A stretch of 30,257 nucleotides of DNA. Origin: Clostridia bacterium (lineage in GTDB: Bacteria; Bacillota; Clostridia; Oscillospirales; Acutalibacteraceae). Position 1 is the stretch's first letter, and each line of letters opens with the position of its first letter. A model generated the notes under the pieces. The model saw only the letters and a list, made by a program, of their open reading frames with translations. It was not told the origin of the DNA and did no database searches. Both the position numbers and the translations under genes were made by a program. Positions 16,634-25,242 of this stretch are shown here, piece by piece. The stretch lies in NCBI GenBank assembly GCA_017454565.1, contig JAFTCS010000006.1:1-30257 (forward strand), in the 5' to 3' direction.

Positions 16634-16660
16634 AAAAAAATGCCGCCAGAGCCGGCGGCA
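16634..16660 (-). terminator. Rho-independent terminator of the MntR-like gene
   Basis: On the minus strand TGCCGCC (16654-16660) pairs with GGCGGCA (16641-16647) and is followed by seven T. It lies about 24 bp after the regulator's stop codon and back to back with the plus-strand terminator. Confidence 0.88.
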
Positions 16661-16683
16661 TTCTGATATTATGCTGTTTATTA

Positions 16684-17079
16684 TTACTCGGTATCTGAGG
16701 GAGAATACTTTTTAACGTGGGCGCAAAAAGCATCAAAGGTCTCTTCACTCAGGTCGTGCTCGACCTTGCAGGCGTCATCTTCGGCAGCCTCTTCAGAAAC
16801 TCCGAGCATCATAAAGAAATTCTTTAAAGTCACATGACGTTTGTAGGTCTTGCTGGCAATCTTCAGCCCCTCATCGGTTATCTGGATCAGATTATCGCGA
16901 TCCATGGTGATAAGTCCACGCTCTCTCAGACGTTTGGTGGTGTAGGTCACGCTGGGTTTTGTTACGTTTAGCTGGGAAGCTACATCTATTGAACGGACAT
17001 ATCCGTTTTTCTCCTTGAGAATAAGCATAGCCTCAAGATAGTCCTCGGTAGTCTTGTCTTTGTTCTTATCGTTTTTCAA
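16684..17079 (-). CDS. DtxR/MntR family metal-dependent transcriptional regulator
   Basis: This 131-residue protein belongs to the family of iron or manganese sensing repressors. The N-terminal winged helix-turn-helix starts TTEDYLEAMLILKEK and includes the recognition stretch LNVTKPSVTYTTKRLRERG. The C-terminal part (about 80-125) has ACKVEHDLSEETFDAF, with the Cys/Glu/His ligands of the DtxR dimerisation and metal-binding region. There is no SH3-like third domain, as in MntR. The start is a TTG at 17079 with AGGGGG about 8 bases upstream; no ATG fits. Its own promoter is at 17111-17140. No metal transporter is adjacent, so the regulon and metal are not shown here. Confidence 0.88.
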   Translation of the reverse strand: MKNDKNKDKTTEDYLEAMLILKEKNGYVRSIDVASQLNVTKPSVTYTTKRLRERGLITMDRDNLIQITDEGLKIASKTYKRHVTLKNFFMMLGVSEEAAEDDACKVEHDLSEETFDAFCAHVKKYSPSDTE

Positions 17080-17110
17080 GGCTGATCCCCCTTTTCTTTT
17101 TTATGCTCAA

Positions 17111-17140
17111 ATTATATCAGATTACAGCATTATTAGTCAA
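17111..17140 (-). promoter_or_regulatory. Promoter of the MntR-like gene
   Basis: On the minus strand TTGACT (17135-17140) and TATAAT (17111-17116) are separated by 18 bp, about 32 bp upstream of the TTG start. The weakly symmetric TTAGTCAAGCATAA at 17132-17145 overlaps the -35 and could be an operator. The rest of the gap to 17386 is AT-rich, with nothing I can name. Confidence 0.7.
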
Positions 17141-17386
17141 GCATAACCGAAAATATAATTCTTTTATGTAATAATGGTAAAAAATATGATGAACAGGCAA
17201 TTAGTATTCTGAGCATATTGTACGGTGTATCAAAGAAGTGAAAAAATACTGCACAAATAAACAAAAATACCGCAAAAAATTTGTGAATATCAACGAAAAA
17301 TAACTTTAACAAAGGCGTATAATAATTTGTTTTATGTCAGTGCAGGGCATAGAATATCGTATGAAATCAGGCAGGCTGCTTCACTT

Positions 17387-17924
17387 TTATATAATAAAAG
17401 TGCCGGTATGTGAATCATTTATACCGGCGCCTGAGAGAAAAACGCTGTTTAATTGTATATTGTTAATGGAATTATTAGGCCGCTTTTGTGATTTGTTGTC
17501 TTTTATCTTATCAAGAGCATCACCCTTTATAAAGATGACCACCACTGCTATAAATGCGCCGGCTGCTGCAATCAGGAAGAAGATTCCGAAAGCGGTGGTG
17601 TCGGCCTTTATGTCTGCCGGATTGTTGATATTGTAATATATCTTTATCCGTTTGCCGACGTAAAAGCTGTTTTCGTAGTATCCCAGAGGCCGCATTTCGT
17701 AGTTCAGACCGTTGACATTGTAATATATGTATGTTTTAGTGGTGTATTCCTTGTGGCCTTTTGAATTGGTGTGACTGTAGACCCGTTCGATTTTCTGTAC
17801 CACAGCTTCGGTCTCAGCGTAGCCGCTGCGGCTGAAAAACGTCAGGGCGCAGCCTGCTATACTGAAGAGTGAAGAGCGTTCCTAAGACGATAGCGGCAAT
17901 TATCAGAATAGTTTTCAGTTTCAT
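17387..17924 (-). pseudogene. DUF3592 membrane protein gene, frameshifted by a 7-bp duplication
   Basis: The intact downstream frame (17387-17803) encodes a DUF3592-like protein. It has VVQKIERVYSHTNSKGHKEY, a strand-rich extracellular part with YYNINNPADI, and a second membrane segment FGIFFLIAAAGAFIAVVVIF. The natural start is the ATG at 17922-17924 with GGAG 9 bases upstream, giving MKLKTILIIAAIVLGTLF. The frame then breaks at a tandem duplication of a 7-mer (plus-strand TGAAGAG at 17863-17869 and 17870-17876). Removing one copy restores ...GTLFSIAGCALTFFSRSG and the following YAETEAVVQ, a typical membrane anchor of the family. It starts 21 bp after the NifX-like gene, so they share an operon. 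It may be a decayed gene, a phase-variable switch, or a read error. A hairpin at 17402-17428 near the 3' end looks like a terminator overlapping the last codons. Confidence 0.8.
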
Positions 17925-17945
17925 TTTGAGCAGCTCCTTAAAAAT

Positions 17946-18272
17946 TTATTCGTCCGGTCCGAAAACAATATAGCCGTTTATAAAGTCGTGCACAGCTTCG
18001 TCTGCGTTGCCGTAAAAACCGCTGTAATACAGTATGCCCTCATCATCGAGCCTGCTGCGTGATTCCTCAGTTATGTCGCCGCAGAGTATACATTCGGCTT
18101 CCATCATCATAACCACGCTGATGATATCGTTTACGTTTTCGTCCATAGTGCCGACCATCTCCGATTCGGTTATCTCGAAGTTGTCAACATTATATATCGT
18201 TATTACTCTTGTGTCCTCAAAAACCCTGAAAACGCTGTTGTCAGCCGGATCCACAGTTACTGCCAGTTTCAT
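17946..18272 (-). CDS. Small NifX/NifB-like (dinitrogenase iron-molybdenum cofactor family) protein
   Basis: This 108-residue protein fits the fold of the dinitrogenase Fe-Mo cofactor family, small proteins that often occur outside nitrogen fixation. It has the starting strand MKLAVTVD, the YNVDNFEI strand, the ECILCGDITEESRSRLDDEG block, and a C-terminal ADEAVHDFINGYI helix. No nif genes are present. The ATG at 18281 touches the GGAGG; the second ATG at 18272 is 9-10 bases from it and starts at MKLAVTV, so I chose that. It is the first gene of a two-gene minus-strand operon. Its function is unknown. Confidence 0.62.
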   Translation of the reverse strand: MKLAVTVDPADNSVFRVFEDTRVITIYNVDNFEITESEMVGTMDENVNDIISVVMMMEAECILCGDITEESRSRLDDEGILYYSGFYGNADEAVHDFINGYIVFGPDE

Positions 18273-18308
18273 TTTGTTCATCCCTCCGGAATAGATTTTC
18301 CGGAAATA

Positions 18309-18337
18309 ATCATAACATTTTTTCAGGTGCTTTGCAA
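18309..18337 (-). promoter_or_regulatory. Promoter of the NifX-like/DUF3592 operon
   Basis: On the minus strand TTGCAA (18332-18337) and TATGAT (18309-18314) are separated by 17 bp. A short inverted repeat, TCCGGAA/TTCCGGA (18285-18303), lies between it and the gene and could be a leader hairpin or operator. Confidence 0.6.
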
Positions 18338-18429
18338 TACACTTGTTGCCTGAACAATGAGTCCTTTTGAAAATGGTTTTCCATAAAACGGCTGTACAAG
18401 ATTACTCTCATATCGGTAAAATACAGCTC

Positions 18430-18458
18430 TTGAAAATTGACTGCTTTTCTGATATAAT
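18430..18458 (+). promoter_or_regulatory. Promoter of the DUF4317 gene
   Basis: TTGAAA (18430-18435) and TATAAT (18453-18458) are separated by 17 bp and lie 44 bp upstream of the ATG at 18503. It is divergent from the promoter at 18309-18337. Confidence 0.75.
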
Positions 18459-18502
18459 TATCAGGCGCGGCTGACGCAATTAATTATGAAAGAGGTATCA
18501 AC

Positions 18503-19666
18503 ATGACAGAAAATGAGATCGCTGAGATCAGAAAAAGAATAAAGTACGACAAAAATAACATGACCGTTCTAAAGGGCTGCTATGTCAGCACCAAAAAGGA
18601 GATAATGACCGAGTTTTCTCAGACTGTCGGTCTGCTTTCGCTTGAAGAGAATGAAACCCTTTTCAAGATACTCAAGAAAACTCTCTCCGGACGTCCCGGC
18701 AGGAACCTGATGGATATCTGCTTCACCACTGAGCAGGTCGCAGACAGTGAGGAGCATAAGCTTCTCATGCGCCTGCGCGACAGCGAGCTTGAGGATGAGG
18801 AGGCTCTTCACACTCTGTATCAGAAGATAATCGACTCATTCCCGACAGCCGATACGTTTATGATCTTCGTCGGCTGCGACAAGTACGACGTACCAAACAA
18901 GTCAAAAAATGATGAGGAAATGCCCGATGATTCCGATGAGGTTTTCAGATACATTCTTTGCAGCGTGTGTCCGGTAAAGCTTACGCGTTCGGGTCTGGGC
19001 TTCAGCACAGCGGATCAGGAGTTCCACAATGTTGGCGCCGATATGGCTATCTCCGCACCTGAGATCGGCTTCATGTTCCCGGCATTTGACGACCGCAGCA
19101 CGAACATCTACAACGCTCTTTTCTACACTAAAAGCCCCGGAGACGACTACAAGGCTGCTGCCGAGGCTCTGTTCTGCACTGAATATCCCATGCCGGCTCA
19201 GGAGCAGAAGGAAAACTTCCGCACCCTTATTGCCGAGACTGCCGCTGATGATTGCAGCTACGAATTTGTTCAGTCCGTTCACGAGCATATCAGCGACATG
19301 ATAGACGAGCATAAGACCACAAAACAGGAAGAGCCGCTTCTCTTAGGCAAAAAGGACGTGAAGCGTGTACTTGAGGACTGCGGAGCTTCTGATGAGAACA
19401 TAGCTTCCTTTGATGAAAAATTTGACGCTGCTTTTGGCGAAAAGGCGGAGATCAGTCCCCTGAATGTAATAGACCCAAAGCAGTTTGAGGTGAAAACCCC
19501 GGATGTTACCATCAAGGTCAGTCCGGAGAAGAGCTACCTCCTTGAGACCCGTGTTATTGAGGGCACCAGGTATGTGCTGATAAGAGCCGAAGAGGGGGTA
19601 GAGGTAAACGGCGTGGGAATTAAAATTGATTCCCCGGAATCCGCTCAGGAGACCGTCAGCGAATAA
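18503..19666 (+). CDS. DUF4317 family protein
   Basis: This 387-residue soluble acidic protein matches DUF4317, a family common in gut Clostridia. The start pattern is ENEIAEIRKRIKYDKNNMTV followed by GCYVSTKKE. The middle contains FMIFVGCDKYDVP, the CPVKLTRSGLGF block and PEIGFMFPAFDDRSTNIYNA, all recognisable in this family. The C-terminal 90 residues look like a separate small beta domain (DVTIKVSPEKSYLLETR). No catalytic motif, signal peptide or membrane segment is seen and the function is unknown. The RBS is AAAGAGG about 8 bases upstream. It has its own promoter and terminator, so it is monocistronic. Confidence 0.82.
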   Translation: MTENEIAEIRKRIKYDKNNMTVLKGCYVSTKKEIMTEFSQTVGLLSLEENETLFKILKKTLSGRPGRNLMDICFTTEQVADSEEHKLLMRLRDSELEDEEALHTLYQKIIDSFPTADTFMIFVGCDKYDVPNKSKNDEEMPDDSDEVFRYILCSVCPVKLTRSGLGFSTADQEFHNVGADMAISAPEIGFMFPAFDDRSTNIYNALFYTKSPGDDYKAAAEALFCTEYPMPAQEQKENFRTLIAETAADDCSYEFVQSVHEHISDMIDEHKTTKQEEPLLLGKKDVKRVLEDCGASDENIASFDEKFDAAFGEKAEISPLNVIDPKQFEVKTPDVTIKVSPEKSYLLETRVIEGTRYVLIRAEEGVEVNGVGIKIDSPESAQETVSE

Positions 19667-19690
19667 AGCACAATAATACAGACCAATAGA

Positions 19691-19720
19691 CCCGGCAGTT
19701 CAGACGGACTGCCGGGTTTT
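19691..19720 (+). terminator. Rho-independent terminator
   Basis: CCCGGCAGT (19691-19699) pairs with ACTGCCGGG (19708-19716) and is followed by TTTT. It ends the DUF4317 transcript. Confidence 0.85.
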
Positions 19721-20032
19721 AATTTGCAATGAAATACCCGATTTTATGTGATGAAGTTTTCATTTAAAAGTTGTGCAACAAGGCTAAAACATGCAAAAAA
19801 CTTCGTGATATGCAACAAATGAATACCAAGATGTTATGTGAATTATCACTAATTGTTAATATTCTTTAATAAATTGTTATATTTTTATGAACAAATTGAC
19901 AGCTTTACAAAATTGCTGTGTTGTAATACAATTTAAACAGGTAAATACGGCATTTCAGCACTGACGAACCAACAATTCAGGTGAGACGGGATCTACGTTT
20001 TATCTGACCAACCAAATCAAAGAAAGGAATGA
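19721..20032 (+). promoter_or_regulatory. Long AT-rich upstream region of the amylase gene
   Basis: This 310-bp gap holds no gene. TTTACA (19904-19909) and TACAAT (19927-19932) are separated by 17 bp, and a perfect TTGACA sits 8 bp further upstream (19896-19901), a possible second -35 without a well-placed -10. The octamer TGCAACAA occurs twice (about 19775 and 19815) upstream of the promoter and could be a regulator site. The 5' leader would be about 95 nt. I see no clear CRE box. Confidence 0.5.
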
Positions 20033-23000
20033 ATGACCATGAGCGTATTCTCACAAAAATTCAAGCGATCCCTTAAAAAGGCAGCTTCCTGGTCGCTCGC
20101 AGCCCTGACTGCACTATCATGTGCAGCTTCTCTTCCGGTGATTACTTCCCGGACTGTAAACGCTGCGTCATCCGGTGTCGATCTGAGCAACGATGCAAGA
20201 GGTGTGCTCTATGCAAGCTCCCGTTCTGACTTCCGTGACGAATCCATCTACTTCCTCATCACAACAAGATTCTATGACGGCGACCCAAGCAACAACGAGC
20301 ATTGTGTAGATGATACCAAAGCAAAGAACCCCGACAGCGATCCGGCTTGGAGAGGCGACTTCAAGGGTCTTATCGACAAGCTTGACTATATCAAGGCACT
20401 CGGCTTTACGGCTATCTGGATCACACCTGTTGTACAGAACAGATCAAGCTATGACTACCATGGTTATCATGCATACGATTTCACCGCAGTTGATACCCGT
20501 TATGAATCCAACGGTATTACATATCAGGATCTTATCGACGCCTGCCATGCAAAGGGCATGAAGGTCATTCAGGACGTAGTTTTCAACCACACCTGCAACT
20601 GGGGCGAAAAGAACCTCTGCCCCATCGAGATAGATGTATGGTCTCCTAACGGCCGAAGCGATATGCCTATGCCTGCCGGCAAAAGCATGGATCCCGATCA
20701 GATTTACCATCATTTCGGTTATGCGGGCGGCGGTGACTGGGATAACTACAATGTTCAGATCACGACCCTTCACAGCGACTGCTTCGACCTGAACACAGAA
20801 AACCCGACGGTTTATAACTATCTGATCGACTGCTACAAAAAGTTCGTCGATATGGGCGTTGACGCTTTCCGTGTTGATACCGTAAAGCACCTTTCACGTC
20901 TCACACTCAACAAGACTATCGTTCCTGCTCTTCAGGAAGAATATAAGAAGGTACACAGCGGATCAGGATATGATAACTTCTATATGTTCGGTGAGGTTTG
21001 TACCAAGGGTGAAAGCACATGGTACCGTGACCAGCCTCCGATCTCCACCTGCTTCTATACATGGGCAGACGATGACAGTTGGCTGAGCAAATGGACAACC
21101 GATCCTGATACGAACATCGCTCTTACAGAAGAGCATTACAACGCTCACAGCAGTACAAGCAACCAGCCTACCAGCACAAACGCATTCCTTAACGGCAATG
21201 ACTACCATACACCTGACTATTCACAGCGTTCCGGTCTTGATTCCATCGACTTCCAGATGCACTGGCAGTTCGACTCGGCAGGTCAGGCATTCGGAATGGC
21301 TCAGGCTGAGGACCCGTATTTCAACGACTCCACATGGAGCGTTACCTACGTAAACTCCCACGACTATTCTCCCAACAACTGCCAGACGATCATCCCCGAA
21401 TTCAGTGAAGAGACATGGGCAGAGGACCTTTCACTTATCTTTACATTCCGCGGCATCCCCTGTATATACTACGGAACAGAGATCCGCTTCCAGCACGGAA
21501 AGCCCATAGACGTTGGTCCTAATGCTCCTCTCAGCGAGACAGGACGTGCATACTTCGGTGACAATATCGAGGGTACACTTACAACTACAGCTCCCGGCGT
21601 ATTCGATGCTGCCGACGGTACTGTAAAGACGACCCTTGAATCTCCTCTTTCACAGCATCTTATCCGTCTTAACCGTCTCCGTCAGGCTATCCCTGCACTC
21701 CGTAAGGGTCAGTATTCAACAGAGGGTATCAGCGGCAACGGTATGGCATTCAAGAGAAGATATACAGACTCAAACGTTGACAGCTTCTGCTGTGTAACTA
21801 TTTCCGGTTCTGCAACTTTCTCAGGCATTCCGAACGGTACTTATGTAGACGCTGTAACAGGCGATACACAGAACGTAACAGGCGGCACACTTACAGCCAA
21901 CTGCTCCGGTCAGGGCAACCTCAGAGTTTATGTTCTCAGCACAGCAAAGACTCCTGCTCCCGGACGTGTTGTTCCTAACGGCTCATTCATGGGCGACGGC
22001 GGTTCTCCCGTTATCATCAACCACGAGTCCGTAAGCACTGTAAAGCCCACAGACATTACACTTGACAAGACATCCGTAACAGTTCTTGAGGAAGAATCAG
22101 TTAAAGTTACTGCTACCGTTACTCCTAAGGATGCAGCAGCAACAGTATCATGGTCTACAAGTGATCCTTCCGTTGCAACAGTATCAGGCGGCGTTATCAA
22201 GGGCGTAGGCAAGGGTACTGCTACAATTACAGCAAAAGTTACCGATTCCCTCAAAGCGACCGTGACTGTTACAGTCAAGGAAAACACCAACATTGTAAAG
22301 CCCACCGGCGTTTCGATCTCTCCCTCAACACTTTCGCTTGCGGCAGGCAAGACGGGCACACTTACAGCAACAGTTACTCCTTCAAATGCGACTGACAAGA
22401 CCGTTACATGGAGTTCCAGCAATGAGTCTGTAGCTACCGTAAGCAGCGGCACAGTAACGGCAGTAGGCGCAGGTACGGCTACTATCACAGCAACCACATC
22501 CAACGGACTCAAGAGCACCGCGACTGTAAAGGTCGAGGGTCCGAAGCTGACATACATTGAAAACGGCGTATACTTCGAGAAACCCGCTTCATGGAATTCA
22601 GGCATCAACGTATATATCTACGACGGCAATACAGACACCACTATCGGCGCTGCATGGCCCGGCACAGCTATGAAGGCTGACGGCAACAATGTTTACTACT
22701 ATGAGTTCAAGCCCACAGCAAGCAACGTAAAGGTCATCTTCAATGACGGCGGCAATCAGGCTCCCGGTTCACAGATGCCCGGCTTTGATTTCGAGAACAG
22801 AGGCTACTACACCACCGCAGGTATGCAGAGGATCGTTGAGAAGGAAGAAAACGTCGACGTTACCGCAGTTTCACTCAACAAGACCTCGGCTACTATAAAG
22901 GTAGGCGAAACGGTTGCTCTCTCGGCAACAGTTACTCCTGCAAATGCAACTGATCCTTCCATCACATGGTCAACAAGCAACGCTTCCGTAGCAACAGTTT

Positions 23001-24808
23001 CCAACGGCGTTGTAACAGGTAAGTCAGAAGGTACCGTAACAATTACGGCAACATCATCCAACGGCAAGACAGCTACCGCTTCCGTAAAAGTCGAAAAAGA
23101 AGATATAGTTGTTACCGAGCTTACAAATAAGTCTACAGTTTCCGCTACAGCCGTAAATGTGGGCGACACAGTTACCATCACAGGTGCTGCATCAGGCGGC
23201 ACAACACCTTACCAGTTTGCATATTACTATAAGAAGAGTTCTTCTTCTTCCTACACTACGATCAAGAATTACAGCACCTCAAAGACGGCAACATTCACAC
23301 CGGCAGCAGCAACCACCTACAATGTTCTTATAAAGGTCAAGGATGCAGACGGTTCTGTAGCAAGAAAGGAATACAAAGTTACCGCAAGCTCTGATCCTAC
23401 ACCGACAACTCTCACAAACAAGTCAACAGTATCCGCTACATCAATTACACTCGGTTCAAGCGTGACTGTAACAGGTACGGCTACGGGCGGTACATCACCC
23501 TATAAGTATCAGGTATCCGCAAAGAAAGCCAGCGCATCCACCTACACGGTTCTTCAGGACTACTCCACCACAAGAACAGTCAAGTTCACCCCAAAAGCAG
23601 AGACAAGCTACAACCTCAAAGTTGTTGTAAAGGATTCCGCAGGCAAAACAGCAGCCAAGACCTTTACCGTAAAGGTAACACCCTCCGTTCTTACCAACAA
23701 GTCCACGCTCTCAGCTGCTTCTACCACTACAACCAAGGGCGTGACCGTAACAGGTGCAGCTACAGGCGGCACATCTCCCTATGAGTATGCAGCATACTAC
23801 AAGCTTTCATCCGCAAGCTCCTACACACTTGCAAGAAGCTACAGCACCACAAAGACCATGACTGTCAAGCCCGCAAAGGCAGGCACCTACACAGTATTGG
23901 TTAAGGTAAGAGACAGCGCAGGCACAGTTGTTTCCAAAACCTTCACTCTCACAGTAAAGGCAGGAGCGCTCACAAATACGACCAAGGCAGCAGCAGCCAG
24001 CGTACAGGCAGGCAGCAGCCTCAAGATCACAGGTGCAGCTACGGGCGGCACATCACCCTATCAGTATGCAGCATACTACAAGCTTTCATCTGCAACAGAT
24101 TACAAGACTCTCAGAAGCTACAGCACAACAGCTACAATGTACTTCAAGCCTGTAACAGCAGGTACCTACACTATCCGCACAAAGGTCAAGGATTCCAAGG
24201 GCACAGTATCAACAAAGGATCTGACAATAAAGGTTACACCCGCACCGCTTGCCAACACTTCAAAAATTGCATCCACTTCTGTTACGGCAGGCAGCAGCGT
24301 CAAGATCACCTGTGCAGCTACCGGCGGCACAAAGCCCTATCAGTTTGCAGGCTACTACAAGAAGTCAACAGCCACAAACTTCTCCGAGTTCCGCGGCTAC
24401 AGCACAACAGCTACAATGTACTTCAAGCCCGCCGCAGCAGCAACCTACGATGTTAAGATAAAGGTCAAGGACAGCGCAGGTTCTATCGTTGCCAAGACAT
24501 TTACCGTAAAGGCAACTGCGGCATCTACAGCGGCTCTTGCAAACTCTTCAACTATCTCAGCAACATCTGTCGCACTGGGCAAAAGCGTGACAGTTACAGG
24601 CGCGGCAACTGGCGGTACTTCACCCTATAAGTATCATGTATCTTACAAGAAGTCCAGCTCGGATACTTATTCCGTAGTGCAGGATTACAGCACCAACAAG
24701 TCTGTTACGATCAAACCCTCAACAAAGACCACCTACAATGTAAGGGTCAGAGTCAAGGACAGCACAGGCACAGTTGCAGCAAAGTTCTTTACACTCACTG
24801 TAAAGTAA
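20033..24808 (+). CDS. Secreted multidomain GH13 alpha-amylase with CBM26, Ig-like and C-terminal repeat domains
   Basis: This 1591-residue protein starts with a Lys-rich signal peptide ending near VNAAS (about residue 46). The GH13 catalytic domain follows (about 60-640), with region I DVVFNH (181-186), region II GVDAFRVDTVKH with nucleophile D282, region III MFGEV with acid/base E321 and region IV VNSHD with D444. Then come Big2-type Ig-like domains at about 670-750 and 755-835, a CBM26-like starch-binding module at 839-930, and a third Big2 at 941-1023. Six repeats of about 90 residues (1029-1591) complete it. It is expected to cleave alpha-1,4 links in starch outside the cell. It has no dockerin, LPxTG or SLH anchor, so the repeats may provide binding. 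The ATG at 20033 has AAAGG 5 bases upstream; ATG 20039 is an alternative. Confidence 0.95.
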   Translation: MTMSVFSQKFKRSLKKAASWSLAALTALSCAASLPVITSRTVNAASSGVDLSNDARGVLYASSRSDFRDESIYFLITTRFYDGDPSNNEHCVDDTKAKNPDSDPAWRGDFKGLIDKLDYIKALGFTAIWITPVVQNRSSYDYHGYHAYDFTAVDTRYESNGITYQDLIDACHAKGMKVIQDVVFNHTCNWGEKNLCPIEIDVWSPNGRSDMPMPAGKSMDPDQIYHHFGYAGGGDWDNYNVQITTLHSDCFDLNTENPTVYNYLIDCYKKFVDMGVDAFRVDTVKHLSRLTLNKTIVPALQEEYKKVHSGSGYDNFYMFGEVCTKGESTWYRDQPPISTCFYTWADDDSWLSKWTTDPDTNIALTEEHYNAHSSTSNQPTSTNAFLNGNDYHTPDYSQRSGLDSIDFQMHWQFDSAGQAFGMAQAEDPYFNDSTWSVTYVNSHDYSPNNCQTIIPEFSEETWAEDLSLIFTFRGIPCIYYGTEIRFQHGKPIDVGPNAPLSETGRAYFGDNIEGTLTTTAPGVFDAADGTVKTTLESPLSQHLIRLNRLRQAIPALRKGQYSTEGISGNGMAFKRRYTDSNVDSFCCVTISGSATFSGIPNGTYVDAVTGDTQNVTGGTLTANCSGQGNLRVYVLSTAKTPAPGRVVPNGSFMGDGGSPVIINHESVSTVKPTDITLDKTSVTVLEEESVKVTATVTPKDAAATVSWSTSDPSVATVSGGVIKGVGKGTATITAKVTDSLKATVTVTVKENTNIVKPTGVSISPSTLSLAAGKTGTLTATVTPSNATDKTVTWSSSNESVATVSSGTVTAVGAGTATITATTSNGLKSTATVKVEGPKLTYIENGVYFEKPASWNSGINVYIYDGNTDTTIGAAWPGTAMKADGNNVYYYEFKPTASNVKVIFNDGGNQAPGSQMPGFDFENRGYYTTAGMQRIVEKEENVDVTAVSLNKTSATIKVGETVALSATVTPANATDPSITWSTSNASVATVSNGVVTGKSEGTVTITATSSNGKTATASVKVEKEDIVVTELTNKSTVSATAVNVGDTVTITGAASGGTTPYQFAYYYKKSSSSSYTTIKNYSTSKTATFTPAAATTYNVLIKVKDADGSVARKEYKVTASSDPTPTTLTNKSTVSATSITLGSSVTVTGTATGGTSPYKYQVSAKKASASTYTVLQDYSTTRTVKFTPKAETSYNLKVVVKDSAGKTAAKTFTVKVTPSVLTNKSTLSAASTTTTKGVTVTGAATGGTSPYEYAAYYKLSSASSYTLARSYSTTKTMTVKPAKAGTYTVLVKVRDSAGTVVSKTFTLTVKAGALTNTTKAAAASVQAGSSLKITGAATGGTSPYQYAAYYKLSSATDYKTLRSYSTTATMYFKPVTAGTYTIRTKVKDSKGTVSTKDLTIKVTPAPLANTSKIASTSVTAGSSVKITCAATGGTKPYQFAGYYKKSTATNFSEFRGYSTTATMYFKPAAAATYDVKIKVKDSAGSIVAKTFTVKATAASTAALANSSTISATSVALGKSVTVTGAATGGTSPYKYHVSYKKSSSDTYSVVQDYSTNKSVTIKPSTKTTYNVRVRVKDSTGTVAAKFFTLTVK
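23117..24805 (+). repeat. Six in-frame repeats of about 280 bp coding the amylase C-terminal domains
   Basis: Six tandem units of about 90 residues each begin with LTNKSTVSA-like sequence. They share TGAATGGTSPYxY, an aromatic-rich YKK/YKL stretch, YSTT, and end with xVKVKDSxGTVxxKxFTxxV. Units 3 and 4 share long identical DNA stretches (for instance CTACAAGCTTTCATC), as do units 4 and 5 (TACAGCACAACAGCTACAAT), which points to recent duplication or gene conversion. The pattern is Ig-like or Y_Y_Y-like; I do not recognise a named family with certainty. Confidence 0.85.
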
Positions 24809-24845
24809 TCTGATTTAGCTGACGACCTTTCATAATTATACTCCG

Positions 24846-24889
24846 GTACAGGCTCCGTATGGAATATTTCATGCGGAGCCTGTACTTTT
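24846..24889 (+). terminator. Rho-independent terminator of the amylase gene
   Basis: A 16-bp stem (24846-24861 with 24870-24885, one G-T pair) is followed by TTTTG. It is among the strongest hairpins in the window. Confidence 0.9.
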
Positions 24890-24890
24890 G

Positions 24891-24919
24891 TTGCAATACT
24901 CTATTCTTTGTGATATACT
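24891..24919 (+). promoter_or_regulatory. Probable promoter upstream of the methionine synthase operon
   Basis: TTGCAA (24891-24896) and TATACT (24914-24919) are separated by 17 bp, with a TG extended -10. A transcript from here would carry the whole hairpin-string repeat at 24962-25196 as its leader before the gene at 25243. I see no SAM (S-box), T-box or cobalamin riboswitch in this leader. Confidence 0.55.
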
Positions 24920-24961
24920 AAATGAGTAAAGCTGCTTAGATTAAAGTATTAAATTTTTATA

Positions 24962-25196
24962 GCCTGTCCTTTATCAAGGACAGGCGGAAAAGTCTGAATA
25001 TTGGAGGGCGTTGCCCTCCAAACCTCCCACAAGGGGCTCTGCCCCTTGACCCTGCCGCCTTTGAAAAGGCGGGCGAAACTTTTGTGTTGTCGTTTTTGGA
25101 AGAATTCCCGTGCGCGAGCAGCTAAGTTTCGGTTCGTACTTAGAGCGAAACGCAGTGAAGCGACACCCGCGAACAGGGGGGCGGCAGCTTGCCGCA
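24962..25196 (+). repeat. Hairpin-string composite repeat, copy A
   Basis: Four consecutive hairpins are visible. A 10-bp stem with loop TATC lies at 24962-24985, a 7-bp stem at 25003-25019, an 8-bp stem with loop TCT at 25030-25048, and a 7-bp stem with loop TGAA at about 25055-25072. A conserved block CGAAACTTTTGTGTTGTCG follows at 25074-25092. The last part (about 25110-25196) matches the end of the repeat at 7480-7545 in the same orientation and ends with CGGCAGCTTGCCG. The counterpart on the minus strand is 29475-29305. Confidence 0.85.
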
Positions 25197-25242
25197 GGAA
25201 AGAATCTACAAAAATATAAATTTACAGGTATTGAAAATAATT

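Noticed and set aside
16198..16635. 145-residue open frame on the minus strand
   Set aside because: It runs through a terminator hairpin and direct repeats, has no RBS and shows no recognisable motif.
21928..23202. Open frames on the minus strand inside the amylase gene (226 and 131 residues)
   Set aside because: They are Val/Thr-rich mirror frames of the Ig-like repeats and have no ribosome binding sites.
24920..25242. SAM, T-box or cobalamin riboswitch before the methionine synthase operon
   Set aside because: None of the conserved core motifs could be found; the structure present is the dispersed hairpin repeat, also found away from methionine genes.
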